NCBI GenBank assembly: GCA_007124395.1
Contig: SLFF01000348.1
Location: 1 to 7,927, forward strand
Length of the DNA: 7,927 nt
Direction: 5' to 3'
Origin: Thermomicrobiaceae bacterium
Lineage (GTDB): Bacteria; Chloroflexota; Chloroflexia; Thermomicrobiales; Thermomicrobiaceae
Shown here: positions 1 through 6,755 of the stretch, one piece after another
Layout: every line of letters starts with the position of its first letter
Numbering within the stretch: the first letter of the stretch is position 1
Translations under genes and position numbers: made by a program
The notes under the pieces: model-generated
The model's input: the letters and a program-made list of their open reading frames with translations, nothing else
Database searches by the model: none
Told to the model about the DNA's origin: nothing

Positions 1-2
1 AC

Positions 3-290
3 GGGCTCGATGATGTCATCGCCTCGGTAGACCCGTTGGAAGAGGACATCCCGGAGACCGAACTGGAAGAAGGCCTCGGAATCTTCGCACTGGAATCCGA
101 TCCCTCCAGCTCATCCAGAGTCTTTCTCGGGACGATTCGCGGGCTCTATGTCAGCGAAGACGGCGGACGATCGTGGGGGCGGAGCGCCGAGGTTGATGAG
201 GTCAGGGTGCAGCAACTCGATTTTGCGCTCAGTGGGTCAATTCTCTACGTCACCACGGATGACGGAGTCGTGGTACTGCACAACCCGTAA
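3..290 (+). CDS. 3' end of a beta-propeller (BNR/Asp-box repeat) protein, 5' truncated by the window edge
   Basis: The reading frame is open from the left edge to a TAA at 288-290, giving 95 visible residues. A TTG at 36 is available but is unlikely to be the real start, because the frame reads on upstream without a stop. The segment contains a clean Asp-box, SEDGGRSW (visible residues about 51-58), fitting the S/T-x-D-x-G-x-x-W pattern of BNR/sialidase-like and Ycf48-like propellers. It is preceded by a strand reading VFLGTIRGLYV and followed by ILYVTTDDGVVVL, the alternation of beta strands expected of a last propeller blade. Propellers of this kind are often extracytoplasmic, but the N-terminus that would show a signal peptide lies outside the window, so location and function are unknown. 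The gene converges on the arginase gene, with five bases between the stop codons. The propeller call is well supported; the specific role is not. Confidence 0.7.
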   Translation, partial: GLDDVIASVDPLEEDIPETELEEGLGIFALESDPSSSSRVFLGTIRGLYVSEDGGRSWGRSAEVDEVRVQQLDFALSGSILYVTTDDGVVVLHNP

Positions 291-295
291 CCACC

Positions 296-1261
296 TCAAC
301 CTGAGCGAAACACATCCTCACCCAGCGCCACACCCAGCAGGTCCGCGGCAACGTCTGCCGATTGACCGGTCGGATCGAGATCCGGGTTCAACTCCACCCA
401 GTCGATCGAGCGAATCGGCAACTCACTATCGCGAAGGAGTCGTAGAATCCGGCTCGCCTCACGGTAGGTGAAGCCTCCTCGCACCTGTGTACCTGTACCC
501 GGCATGACCAGCGGGTCGAGGGAATCGACATCGAAACTGACATGAACGGCATCGACATCGGAATCCTCGATGCTTCTGACAACCCGTTCGACCATCACAT
601 CGATGCCTGCCTTGTCGACATCTGGCATCGTAATGACGTGGCAATCGTGCTCCCTCAGGTACGATTCTTCCCCCGGATCGAGTAATCGAATGCCGATGAG
701 GCTCACATCTTCCGGGCGAATTTTCGGAGCATCTCCCAGCAATCTGGTCAACCGATCCGGACCGATCCCCAGACAGGCTGAGAGGCTCATCCCATGCAGG
801 CGTCCAGTCGGTGAAACCTCGGGCCAGTTCAAGTCCGCATGCGCATCGATCCAGATTACCGCCAGGCGTTCACACTGCATAGCGGCCCCGGCAACACTGC
901 CGATACTGGCGGAGTGATCTCCCCCGAGTGTCAGCGCGAGCTCTCCACGGCCGATCGACGCTGAGACCGCCTTGCCGAGCAATTCGCACGCTTCAGCAAC
1001 GGCGTCCAGCTCCAGCGCGGCACCGGGATAGCGACGCATATCCGGCGTTTCCAGTGGTTCAACCGGGATCGCTTGACTCTCCTGCAGCCGACCGAGAATC
1101 TCCGTCCGGTCGCGATCGGCGAGACGCGAGCGCAGGGTCGTCTCCACCGCAGCAGCTCCGCGATCGACCCCGGTGGTCATTGCCCCGATGGCGATCGGGA
1201 TCTGGATTGGACGCACCGGGACCGATGTCAGGCGGTTCTGGCTCCTGGGGATTCCATCCAC
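296..1261 (-). CDS. rocF: Arginase (ureohydrolase family), Mn-dependent
   Basis: Predicted to hydrolyse L-arginine to L-ornithine and urea in the cytoplasm, the first step of arginine breakdown. From the GTG at 1261 the product has 321 residues, close to the roughly 300 usual for arginases. All three metal-site motifs are intact: GGDHS (113-117), DAHADLN (139-145) and SFDVDSLDP (242-250). The stretch SPTGRLHGMSL after motif two resembles the arginase SPSGN-HGMPL segment better than agmatinases, and ELNPDLDP near the end matches the arginase EVNP-LD element. The N-terminal strand IQIPIAIGAMTTGVDRG matches the family's opening strand and loop. The frame is open up to 1384, but that part overlaps argS. 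I chose GTG 1261 because GGAGG lies seven bases upstream and the codon shares its G with the argS TAG. GTG 1216 is the main alternative but lacks a good ribosome site. A relative acting on another guanidino compound cannot be excluded. Confidence 0.88.
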   Translation of the reverse strand: MDGIPRSQNRLTSVPVRPIQIPIAIGAMTTGVDRGAAAVETTLRSRLADRDRTEILGRLQESQAIPVEPLETPDMRRYPGAALELDAVAEACELLGKAVSASIGRGELALTLGGDHSASIGSVAGAAMQCERLAVIWIDAHADLNWPEVSPTGRLHGMSLSACLGIGPDRLTRLLGDAPKIRPEDVSLIGIRLLDPGEESYLREHDCHVITMPDVDKAGIDVMVERVVRSIEDSDVDAVHVSFDVDSLDPLVMPGTGTQVRGGFTYREASRILRLLRDSELPIRSIDWVELNPDLDPTGQSADVAADLLGVALGEDVFRSG

Positions 1262-1273
1262 TACATGACCTCC
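1259..1273 (-). promoter_or_regulatory. Ribosome binding site and overlapping stop/start coupling argS to arginase
   Basis: Read on the minus strand the junction is GGAGGTCATGTAGTG. GGAGG (1273-1269) is a near-perfect Shine-Dalgarno. The argS TAG stop (1263-1261) shares its last base with a GTG (1261-1259) that opens the arginase frame, with seven bases between the two elements. The arrangement decides the arginase start and implies that ribosomes finishing argS re-initiate on arginase. Confidence 0.75.
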
Positions 1274-3423
1274 GGCGCTTCGATACCGATCGCTGCCAGC
1301 CCGTTGGCCAGCACCTGTCGGGTGGCATTCACCAAAGCGATTCGGGCCGCTCGAGTTGGTTCCTCGGCCTGGAGCACCGGACATGCCCGGTAGAAGTCAT
1401 TGAACTTCTTGGCCAGTTCGAAGACATAGGTGGCAATGTAGAGTGGCTTGTACTCCTCAGCCGCCCGTTGAATCTCGCTCGGGAAGATCGCAATCTGCTG
1501 AATCAGATCGATCTCCTCAGCCGTGAGGTCCGCAAAGGTCAGCTCGCCAGACGGCATCGCGTCAACCTTCTCCAGAATCCGGCAGGCCCGGGCGTGGGCG
1601 TACTGAATGTATGGCGCCGCGTGGCCATCGAATGAGAGCGACTCTTCGACATCGAACACGATCACCCGGTTGTTGTCGCGGGAGAGCATGCTGTACTTCA
1701 GACTCCCGATACCGACATCATGGGCAATGTCGTCCTTCTGCGCATCCGGAAGCTCCGGGTTTTTCTCGTCGATGATCTCCCGAGCACGCTCCAGAACTTC
1801 CCGCGCAATATCGTCGTAGAGGATCACGTTGCCAGAGCGACTGCTCATGGCGCCCGACGGCAACGTGACCATCTCGTATCCGAGGTGGAAGCATTTTTCG
1901 GCCTGCTCGAAGCCCATCAGCTCCATAATCTTGAAGATCTGCTGAAAATAGAGGCCCTGGCGAACGTCGACCACCCAGATCGAACGATCAACGCCGTACT
2001 CTTCGAACTTGTGCTTGGTCAGCGCCAGATCCTTGGTCGAATAGAGCGTGGTTCCGTCCGATCGGAGCACCGGCATCGTCCGGTACGTCTCTTTCTCCAA
2101 ACCGAGCTTCTCATCGATCTTCACCACCGGCAGACCTTCGCTGATCTCGGCGATCTCACGCTCCATCAGATCCTTGACGATCTCCCGGCCCGGCTCCTCG
2201 ACTTCACTCTCGTAGAACCAGGTGTCGAACGTCACATCGATCTCGTCATAGATCCGGTGGAAGTCCACCATGCTCCACTGCTTCGTGGTTTCCCAGAGGC
2301 TGACGAAATCAGGATCCTTTCGCTCCCAGCGCTGGAACTCCGCCTTGATCTCCTCACGCCAGGCGTTGACGTGCGGCCACCAGTCCATCCGGCTGTCGAG
2401 CAGATCCCAGCGTTCAATCCACTCTTCATACTGGCTCGGTTGTGGGATCTCGTCCTCGATGGCGTCGTGGCGCTCACGTTCTCCACGGGACATCTCCAGG
2501 TTGACGTGCAGTTGCTTGCCGACAATGGGCCAGAATTTCGGAATCGTCCCCTGATCGTAGAACGACTCGTCCTTGATCTCCCGCTTGTTGGCGATCTGTC
2601 CCAGCAGATAGGCGACATCCTCGCCCACATCGTGAACCTGGTAGAGCTCTTTGACCATCCGATCGACCATTGCCACGAACGCTGGATCATTGTTGGCGAG
2701 TTCGTTGAGCAACGTCAGCACGTCCTGACGGAAGTTCACCCGCTGATCGGACTCGGTGTAGATGTCACCCAGCCAGCGCCCCCGGGCACTGAGCTCCGGC
2801 TCTTCGCCCTGATGAAACCGCTCGTAACACCAGAGACACTTGATGACGTGCATCCCGATATCGCCGATATAGTTCGCTTTCTGAACCTCATAGCCAGCCA
2901 GATCCATGATTCGGCAGAGCGTGTTCCCCAGCGTTGCATTCCGGAGATGGCCGATATGAAAGGCCTTGTGGGTGTTCGGCTGTGAATACTCCACCATGAC
3001 CCGGTCAGCCTTCTTCTCGCCCCGGCCATACTCCGATGCCTGATCGCCGATCGTCCCAACCACGCGGTTGGCAAAGCGCTGGGTATCGAATTCGATGTTG
3101 ATGTAGCCGTTGCTCGCCTCAGCGCTGGCGAAATCGTCGTCGCTCGCAAGCCTCTCAGCGATCTGCTCGGCGATTGATTGCGCCCGCGGGCCAACCAGTT
3201 CCTTCATCTTCTTCTTGGCCTGCTTCTTCGAGAGGCCTTCCAGCTCTGGATCACCAGATTCGCTGATTTGTTCGTTGGCAAGCTGATAGCAAATGGATGA
3301 AGACGTCCCCCAGGTGCCGGCAAACGGGATCGGCCGCATGGTGAATTCACGCCGGCCAAACCCAAGCCCCTCGAGAACATCATTAATCCGGCCGGCGGCT
3401 CGTTCCTGTTCGCGCTGCAACAT
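1261..3423 (-). CDS. argS: Arginyl-tRNA synthetase, enlarged form
   Basis: Class I aminoacyl-tRNA synthetase that charges tRNA-Arg with arginine using ATP, in the cytoplasm. The 720-residue product shows an N-terminal tRNA-recognition (Add-1-like) region to about 135; the HIGH signature within SQPNTHKAFHIGHLRNATLGN (HIGH at 156-159); NYIGDIGMH (184-192); DGTTLYSTKDLAL (456-468); MSSRSGN (526-532) in place of KMSKS, as is common in ArgS; and a helical DALR anticodon-binding domain from about 600, ending in NATRQVLANGLAAIGIEAPEVM, a typical ArgS tail. It is far longer than the usual 550-580 residues. About 213 residues separate GDIG from DTWFYES, where E. coli ArgS has about 100, so an insertion rich in W, E and R sits around 205-370. 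ATG 3423 is preceded by GAGGTG at a seven-base spacing. It follows the nucleotidylyltransferase gene after 82 bases and overlaps the arginase gene by one base. Confidence 0.95.
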   Translation of the reverse strand: MLQREQERAAGRINDVLEGLGFGRREFTMRPIPFAGTWGTSSSICYQLANEQISESGDPELEGLSKKQAKKKMKELVGPRAQSIAEQIAERLASDDDFASAEASNGYINIEFDTQRFANRVVGTIGDQASEYGRGEKKADRVMVEYSQPNTHKAFHIGHLRNATLGNTLCRIMDLAGYEVQKANYIGDIGMHVIKCLWCYERFHQGEEPELSARGRWLGDIYTESDQRVNFRQDVLTLLNELANNDPAFVAMVDRMVKELYQVHDVGEDVAYLLGQIANKREIKDESFYDQGTIPKFWPIVGKQLHVNLEMSRGERERHDAIEDEIPQPSQYEEWIERWDLLDSRMDWWPHVNAWREEIKAEFQRWERKDPDFVSLWETTKQWSMVDFHRIYDEIDVTFDTWFYESEVEEPGREIVKDLMEREIAEISEGLPVVKIDEKLGLEKETYRTMPVLRSDGTTLYSTKDLALTKHKFEEYGVDRSIWVVDVRQGLYFQQIFKIMELMGFEQAEKCFHLGYEMVTLPSGAMSSRSGNVILYDDIAREVLERAREIIDEKNPELPDAQKDDIAHDVGIGSLKYSMLSRDNNRVIVFDVEESLSFDGHAAPYIQYAHARACRILEKVDAMPSGELTFADLTAEEIDLIQQIAIFPSEIQRAAEEYKPLYIATYVFELAKKFNDFYRACPVLQAEEPTRAARIALVNATRQVLANGLAAIGIEAPEVM

Positions 3424-3467
3424 GCGTCGTCACCTCGTTCGTCACTAGAACCTGTCTGAAATCAATT

Positions 3468-3487
3468 GGCGGATTCGCTATTCCGCC
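3468..3487 (-). terminator. Weak stem-loop after the nucleotidylyltransferase gene
   Basis: On the minus strand GGCGGA and TCCGCC form a perfect 6-bp stem around an 8-base loop, starting 18 bases after the rfbA stop codon and followed by AATTGATTTC. The T-run is poor, so this may be a leaky terminator or an mRNA-end structure that lets some transcripts continue into argS. I see no convincing -10/-35 pair for argS in the 82-base gap. Confidence 0.35.
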
Positions 3488-3505
3488 CAGTCTCGGTAGT
3501 TGAAT

Positions 3506-4267
3506 CTACGTCTCGGATGTACTGAAAACGTCCGCCCGCTGAACACCGGCTGCCCGGCGCTCTGCCCAGAATCGCCCGGCACGATACAGGCTCTCGAACG
3601 TCCCGGCATCGCTCCAGTGTCCATCGAGCTCGGTCCAGCGAAGCGCTCGATCCCGGATGTACCAGTTGTTAACGTCCGTGATCTCCAGTTCGCCCCGGTC
3701 AGACGGGGAAAGCCGCCCGATATAGTCAAACACCCGGTTGTCATAGATGTACAGACCGGTCACCGCATACGAGCTCGGCGGCTGGCTCGGCTTTTCCTGA
3801 ATCTCGATGATGCTGGATGGATCGTCCGGATCGAACACCGGACAGCCGAACCGCTCCGGATCATGCACCCGTGCAAGGAACAGCAGCGCGCCATCGGTGA
3901 ACGACTCCACGTCTCCACTAATATCGGCATCAGTGGTGTTGTCACCCAGGATCACGCAGACATCGTCCCCGGCGGCAAACTCGCGACAGAGCGAGAGCGC
4001 TTCAGCGATGCCCCCCTCGCTCTCCTGATAGGCGTACTCCAGGTGCCGGATTCCGAGATGGTTGCCATTCTTCAGCACTCTGAGGAAATGGCCGGCATGC
4101 GGACCTCCGGTCACGATCATGATGTGATCGATCCCCGCGTTGACCAGTGTGGCAATTGGATAGTAGATCATCGGCTGGTCATAGATCGGCAGCAGGTGCT
4201 TGTTGGTAGCGTGGGTCAGTGGATACAACCGGCTACCCAGTCCACCGGCCAGAATAATGCCCTTCAT
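3506..4267 (-). CDS. rfbA: Short glucose-1-phosphate thymidylyltransferase-like sugar nucleotidylyltransferase
   Basis: Joins a sugar 1-phosphate to a nucleoside triphosphate, most likely glucose-1-phosphate plus dTTP giving dTDP-glucose and pyrophosphate, for cell-surface glycans. The 253-residue product opens with MKGIILAGGLGSRLYPLT (GGxGxRL at 8-14, S where T is usual) and then NKHLLPIYDQPMIYYP (22-37), LGDN (107-110), EKP (158-160), VTGLYIYD (169-176), GELEITDVN (192-200) and WSDAGTFESL (218-227). These match RmlA in order. Two differences stand out: the usual DKPM reads DQPM, and the protein stops shortly after the GTxxSL motif, so it lacks about 40 C-terminal residues of E. coli RfbA (about 293). 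ATG 4267 has AGGAG nine bases upstream; the frame runs further upstream but with no homology. No rmlB, C or D is nearby, so the nucleotide and sugar used remain inferred. Confidence 0.85.
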   Translation of the reverse strand: MKGIILAGGLGSRLYPLTHATNKHLLPIYDQPMIYYPIATLVNAGIDHIMIVTGGPHAGHFLRVLKNGNHLGIRHLEYAYQESEGGIAEALSLCREFAAGDDVCVILGDNTTDADISGDVESFTDGALLFLARVHDPERFGCPVFDPDDPSSIIEIQEKPSQPPSSYAVTGLYIYDNRVFDYIGRLSPSDRGELEITDVNNWYIRDRALRWTELDGHWSDAGTFESLYRAGRFWAERRAAGVQRADVFSTSET

Positions 4268-4348
4268 CTCGGAGTGCTCCTGCCTGTCGCGCGATGCGTG
4301 CTGCTCGGCTCGCCTGTCTCCACCAACGGTCCAACGAGACACCGCGGA

Positions 4349-4376
4349 ACCATACCAGAGTCCAGAACCCAGACAA
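4349..4376 (-). promoter_or_regulatory. Possible sigma-70-type promoter for the nucleotidylyltransferase gene
   Basis: On the minus strand TTGTCT (4376-4371) and TATGGT (4354-4349) are 16 bases apart, each matching four of six consensus positions. The pair begins one base after the stem-loop at 4378-4401, leaving a leader of about 75 bases before ATG 4267. The position fits a new transcription unit, but the match is only moderate and the sigma-factor preference of this organism is unknown. Confidence 0.35.
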
Positions 4377-4377
4377 A

Positions 4378-4401
4378 CAGCCGGTTATGTTAAACCGGCT
4401 G
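4378..4401 (-). terminator. 9-bp stem-loop closing the small membrane-protein genes
   Basis: CAGCCGGTT and AACCGGCTG form a perfect 9-bp stem around the 6-base loop ATGTTA (as read on the plus strand). It lies 38 bases past the stop codon of the minus-strand gene ending at 4440. On the minus strand it is followed by TTTGTCT, a short, imperfect T-run. It is the strongest hairpin noticed in the window and is a good candidate for an intrinsic terminator, somewhat weak in its tail. Confidence 0.55.
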
Positions 4402-4439
4402 CATGCAGGCAAATCAACTGGTGGCGATTGATCTGGCGC

Positions 4440-4871
4440 CTAGAGATCAGTTTCCGGATCAGGTTTGTTCGGACCTCGGCCCCCGGCTTTGAAATCGACG
4501 CCACGGGTCACCGTCTTGATCATGGCCCGCAGACCGGCAATGGTGCTATAGGTCGAGATAACCGGCTTGGCAACCTCTTCGCTCACGAAGTTGGTTGTTC
4601 CATGTACGCGATGTGCCGTTGACGTGAGTTCTTCGAGGAGCGGAATGATCTTGTCCTTGATCATCAGGGCCAGCCAGACAGCTACGCCAACCAGCGCCGC
4701 CATCAGCATTATCCAGAGGACAACCCCGATCGTAATGAAGACGAGGGAAATGTCTCGCAACCGCTCCAGTGGAGCCTGATGAGAGCCGCCAAGCAGGTAC
4801 AGACCGACGATCAAACCGATCAGCAGTACGGCTACCCCGCCGGCAATGACATAGAGCCACCCTTGTCGCAT
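4440..4871 (-). CDS. Small two-helix membrane protein, family not recognised
   Basis: The 143-residue product has two strong hydrophobic segments (about 6-27 and 42-71) joined by a short charged loop. A soluble tail of about 70 residues follows, beginning IKDKIIPLLEELTSTAHRVHGTTNFVSEEV. That tail looks like an amphipathic helix running along or away from the membrane. The layout recalls small DUF948-like or YtxH-like envelope proteins, but I cannot assign it to either. The end is hydrophilic and rich in Gly, Pro and acidic residues. ATG 4871 has AAAGGG upstream at a workable spacing. It lies 72 bases after another small membrane protein gene on the same strand and is followed by a stem-loop, so the two probably form one transcription unit. 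Real coding is supported by the coherent membrane pattern and clean start; the function is unknown. Confidence 0.7.
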   Translation of the reverse strand: MRQGWLYVIAGGVAVLLIGLIVGLYLLGGSHQAPLERLRDISLVFITIGVVLWIMLMAALVGVAVWLALMIKDKIIPLLEELTSTAHRVHGTTNFVSEEVAKPVISTYSTIAGLRAMIKTVTRGVDFKAGGRGPNKPDPETDL

Positions 4872-4943
4872 GCCTTATCCCTTTCCGCGTGTCCGCGTGC
4901 GCGCTGGTTTCGATCATGTCCATATCGCCGACTCTTGCAGGAT

Positions 4944-5267
4944 TCAGGCCGAGGCGTGTTCTTCGCGGCTCACAAGCCGTCGCGCACGGCGCCGGGTGCT
5001 CGAACTCTCCGGCTGCAGCGGTGCGGTGAAGAACCAGCATAGCCCCAGCATCGCCAGCCCCCCGAGCGATGACATCAGCACCGCTACATTGCCAACCTGA
5101 AAGTAGGCAGTTCCCATGAATACCGATATCACCTGACCCGCAAACACACCGACAATCGCGGAGACGATGAAACACGGCAATTGCCACAGACGCCTGCCGA
5201 AAATACTGTGGAACAGAAACCCTAGAGTCAGTGCCAGGATAATTGCAAACAACACTGATGGTGGCAC
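4944..5267 (-). CDS. Small three-helix membrane protein, family not recognised
   Basis: The 107-residue product has three hydrophobic segments (about 3-22, 31-51 and 57-81) separated by short turns, and a hydrophilic tail with a basic cluster (TRRRARRLVSREE, 91-103). By the positive-inside rule the tail should face the cytoplasm. It starts at GTG 5267, the first usable start in the open frame, with AGGGGAG about 11 bases upstream, which is a slightly long spacing. Size and helix count resemble YeaQ/GlsB-type proteins, but the glycine-rich signature of that family is not evident, so I leave it unnamed. It precedes the two-helix membrane protein gene by 72 bases on the same strand and may act with it in the envelope. 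No enzyme motif is visible. Confidence 0.65.
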   Translation of the reverse strand: MPPSVLFAIILALTLGFLFHSIFGRRLWQLPCFIVSAIVGVFAGQVISVFMGTAYFQVGNVAVLMSSLGGLAMLGLCWFFTAPLQPESSSTRRRARRLVSREEHASA

Positions 5268-5323
5268 GTCTGAACCATCTCCCCTGAATTCAACAACGAT
5301 GGAGTGACCGGGCGCTCAACTTA

Positions 5324-5349
5324 TGCGTCCGTATACGCACTCTATCATA
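5324..5349 (-). promoter_or_regulatory. Possible -10 box with an inverted repeat at the likely transcription start
   Basis: In the 138-base gap upstream of GTG 5267 the minus strand carries TATGAT (5349-5344), a five-of-six match to the -10 consensus. Just downstream is the inverted repeat TGCGT-CCGTAT-ACGCA (5324-5339), which would cover the start site and the first transcribed bases, where a repressor operator often lies. No good -35 box sits 16-18 bases upstream. Promoter and operator are both tentative. Confidence 0.3.
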
Positions 5350-5405
5350 CGACGCCGGACAAACTTGACCGGCCCAGTGTCTGATCCGGCCACGGCTTCA
5401 CCTCG

Positions 5406-6545
5406 TCAGCTGATCAGGCTGCTGACGGCGAGCATCTCGACCGAATCCGGCTCCGACGACTGACCGAATTCGTATTGATGATACTGATAGACGCTCGGTG
5501 GTCCGATCGCCACCTGAATCCGCCCAAGACCCGGCTCAGCGATTACTGATGCGAACGTGATGATATCGCTGCCTTCACGATCGTCGTCCGCCCGGCAGAT
5601 CGAATCCGGTATTGCCACCCGATCTCGCAGAATCTCCCGCATCCGTGCCGGGCTGAGCTGTCCGTGATGTTCCCGGAGCAATGTCTCCATCCGGGCCTGG
5701 CGCACCTGTGAATTCCGCAGCTGCCGCCCCGTGGAACGCTCTTCAGCCTGCAATGAATCGGCTGTGTAGTGGTTGGCGTGGGCCAGCAGGTTGTTTACCG
5801 GATCGATGCGGGCGTCGTCGGTCGGGGTCGTTTCGAGGTCCGCCGCGGTGCCGGATCGATCCATCATGATCAGGTTCCGTGATGATGCCCGCGGGACCGA
5901 GCGAATAGCGGCAATCGCGTCGTCAACGCGTTCGTGCGTGAGGGCCAGCCTGGACAGGAAGTAGCGAGGAAAGCCGACTCGCCAGCCATCGCAGGTGACG
6001 AAGTTGGCGAACACGCCCATTCCACGATCGTTGATCCCGATGTATGACATCTGCCCGGCTGGCGTGAGCATCAAAATGGACGGCTGATCATCCGGCACCA
6101 GTTCCACCACCACGGAGATGTCTCGATAGAACGCAGGAAGGTCGGCGTTCTGCCCAATCAGCGATTCTCCCGTCGATGTGGCTTCGGATAGCACCGCGAA
6201 CGATGTGCACTCATCGGCGCCGTCGATCAGGTCTGGCGGAGTCGTAACGCCCAGCTCCGCCCGGAGTTGAAGCAGATAGGCATCGCTGAGGTCGATCCCG
6301 GCTCCCTCAGCCAGACCCTGAACCTCTTCATCGAAGAATGGGGCGTGCTCGAGCACCGTCGACCGATACTCAGCCGCAGCGGAGCGCCCCCGGTCTGCGG
6401 AAATGTGGTTCTTCTCACGCAAGCGGCCGAGCGCTTTGTCGCGATGCTGACGGATCAGATCCTGACAGGCTTCGCCAAATTGACGGCCGATCTCACGGTG
6501 TGTTCCCGTAAATCGGTGGAAAGGGAAGGCATCTCCGGCGGTCAT
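5406..6545 (-). CDS. C45-family NtN hydrolase (acyl-CoA:6-aminopenicillanate acyltransferase-like)
   Basis: The 379-residue product matches the peptidase C45 / isopenicillin-N acyltransferase-like group. These enzymes self-cleave before a cysteine that becomes the N-terminal nucleophile and then hydrolyse or transfer amide-linked acyl groups. Visible family features in order are FTGTHREIGRQFGE (12-25); the predicted processing site DE-CTSF with Cys113; the GQNADLP strand (131-137), where many members read GQNWD; IGINDRGMGVFANFV (169-183); NLIMMDRSG with an acidic strand after it; AHANHYT (255-261), like the family's H-x-NH-F/Y element; and a C-terminal SDIITFASVIAEP...AIGPP strand pair. ATG 6545 is chosen because AGGAG lies five bases upstream; 22 upstream in-frame residues lack homology. 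I see no signal peptide, so it is probably cytoplasmic. It stands alone on the minus strand, divergent from a small secreted-protein gene. The family is fairly secure; the substrate is unknown, and penicillin chemistry should not be assumed. Confidence 0.8.
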   Translation of the reverse strand: MTAGDAFPFHRFTGTHREIGRQFGEACQDLIRQHRDKALGRLREKNHISADRGRSAAAEYRSTVLEHAPFFDEEVQGLAEGAGIDLSDAYLLQLRAELGVTTPPDLIDGADECTSFAVLSEATSTGESLIGQNADLPAFYRDISVVVELVPDDQPSILMLTPAGQMSYIGINDRGMGVFANFVTCDGWRVGFPRYFLSRLALTHERVDDAIAAIRSVPRASSRNLIMMDRSGTAADLETTPTDDARIDPVNNLLAHANHYTADSLQAEERSTGRQLRNSQVRQARMETLLREHHGQLSPARMREILRDRVAIPDSICRADDDREGSDIITFASVIAEPGLGRIQVAIGPPSVYQYHQYEFGQSSEPDSVEMLAVSSLIS

Positions 6546-6755
6546 GACTGCTCCTGACACGATGGCGCGACGGCCCGGAATATTGGCAAGACGACGTGAC
6601 GATGTCCCCATCCTAACCGATCAGGCGAAAGCTGGGCAGTCCGTCCGCAACCGGGGAACTTCGAACCGGAGACCAACGTCATCAAAGTACGTGACACACA
6701 CCACGCAACCTGATCTCTCAACCCTCTCTGATGCTGCAGTGAAAGGACACGCACG
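6546..6755. other. Divergent intergenic region between the NtN hydrolase and the small secreted-protein gene
   Basis: These 210 bases must hold the start signals of two divergent genes. The visible elements are AGGAG for the minus-strand gene, GAAAGGA eight bases before ATG 6756, and a direct repeat AACCGG at 6649-6654 and 6664-6669 (15-base period). On the minus strand TAGGAT near 6613 could be a -10 box but has no good -35. No convincing promoter pair, hairpin or small gene was found. Confidence 0.4.

Noticed and set aside
1262..1384. N-terminal extension of the arginase frame up to 1384
   Set aside because: These 41 codons overlap the end of argS, show no arginase homology and lack a ribosome site; GTG 1261 has a perfect one.
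1720..2985. Long plus-strand open frame of 421 codons opposite argS
   Set aside because: It lies fully antisense to argS, whose motifs are unmistakable. Its protein is rich in L, H, D and R, typical of a mirrored GC-rich gene, and shows no domain.
3500..4393. Plus-strand open frame of 297 codons opposite the nucleotidylyltransferase gene
   Set aside because: It is the mirror of a gene carrying the full set of RmlA motifs; its translation shows no domain.
5365..5384. 5-bp stem GCCGG/CCGGC after the NtN hydrolase gene
   Set aside because: A short stem with a 10-base loop and no T-run is not a believable terminator.
6649..6669. Direct repeat AACCGG with a 15-base period in the divergent intergenic region
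   Set aside because: Two 6-base copies are too short and too GC-rich to separate from chance, and the period does not match common operator spacing; noted only as part of the intergenic description.
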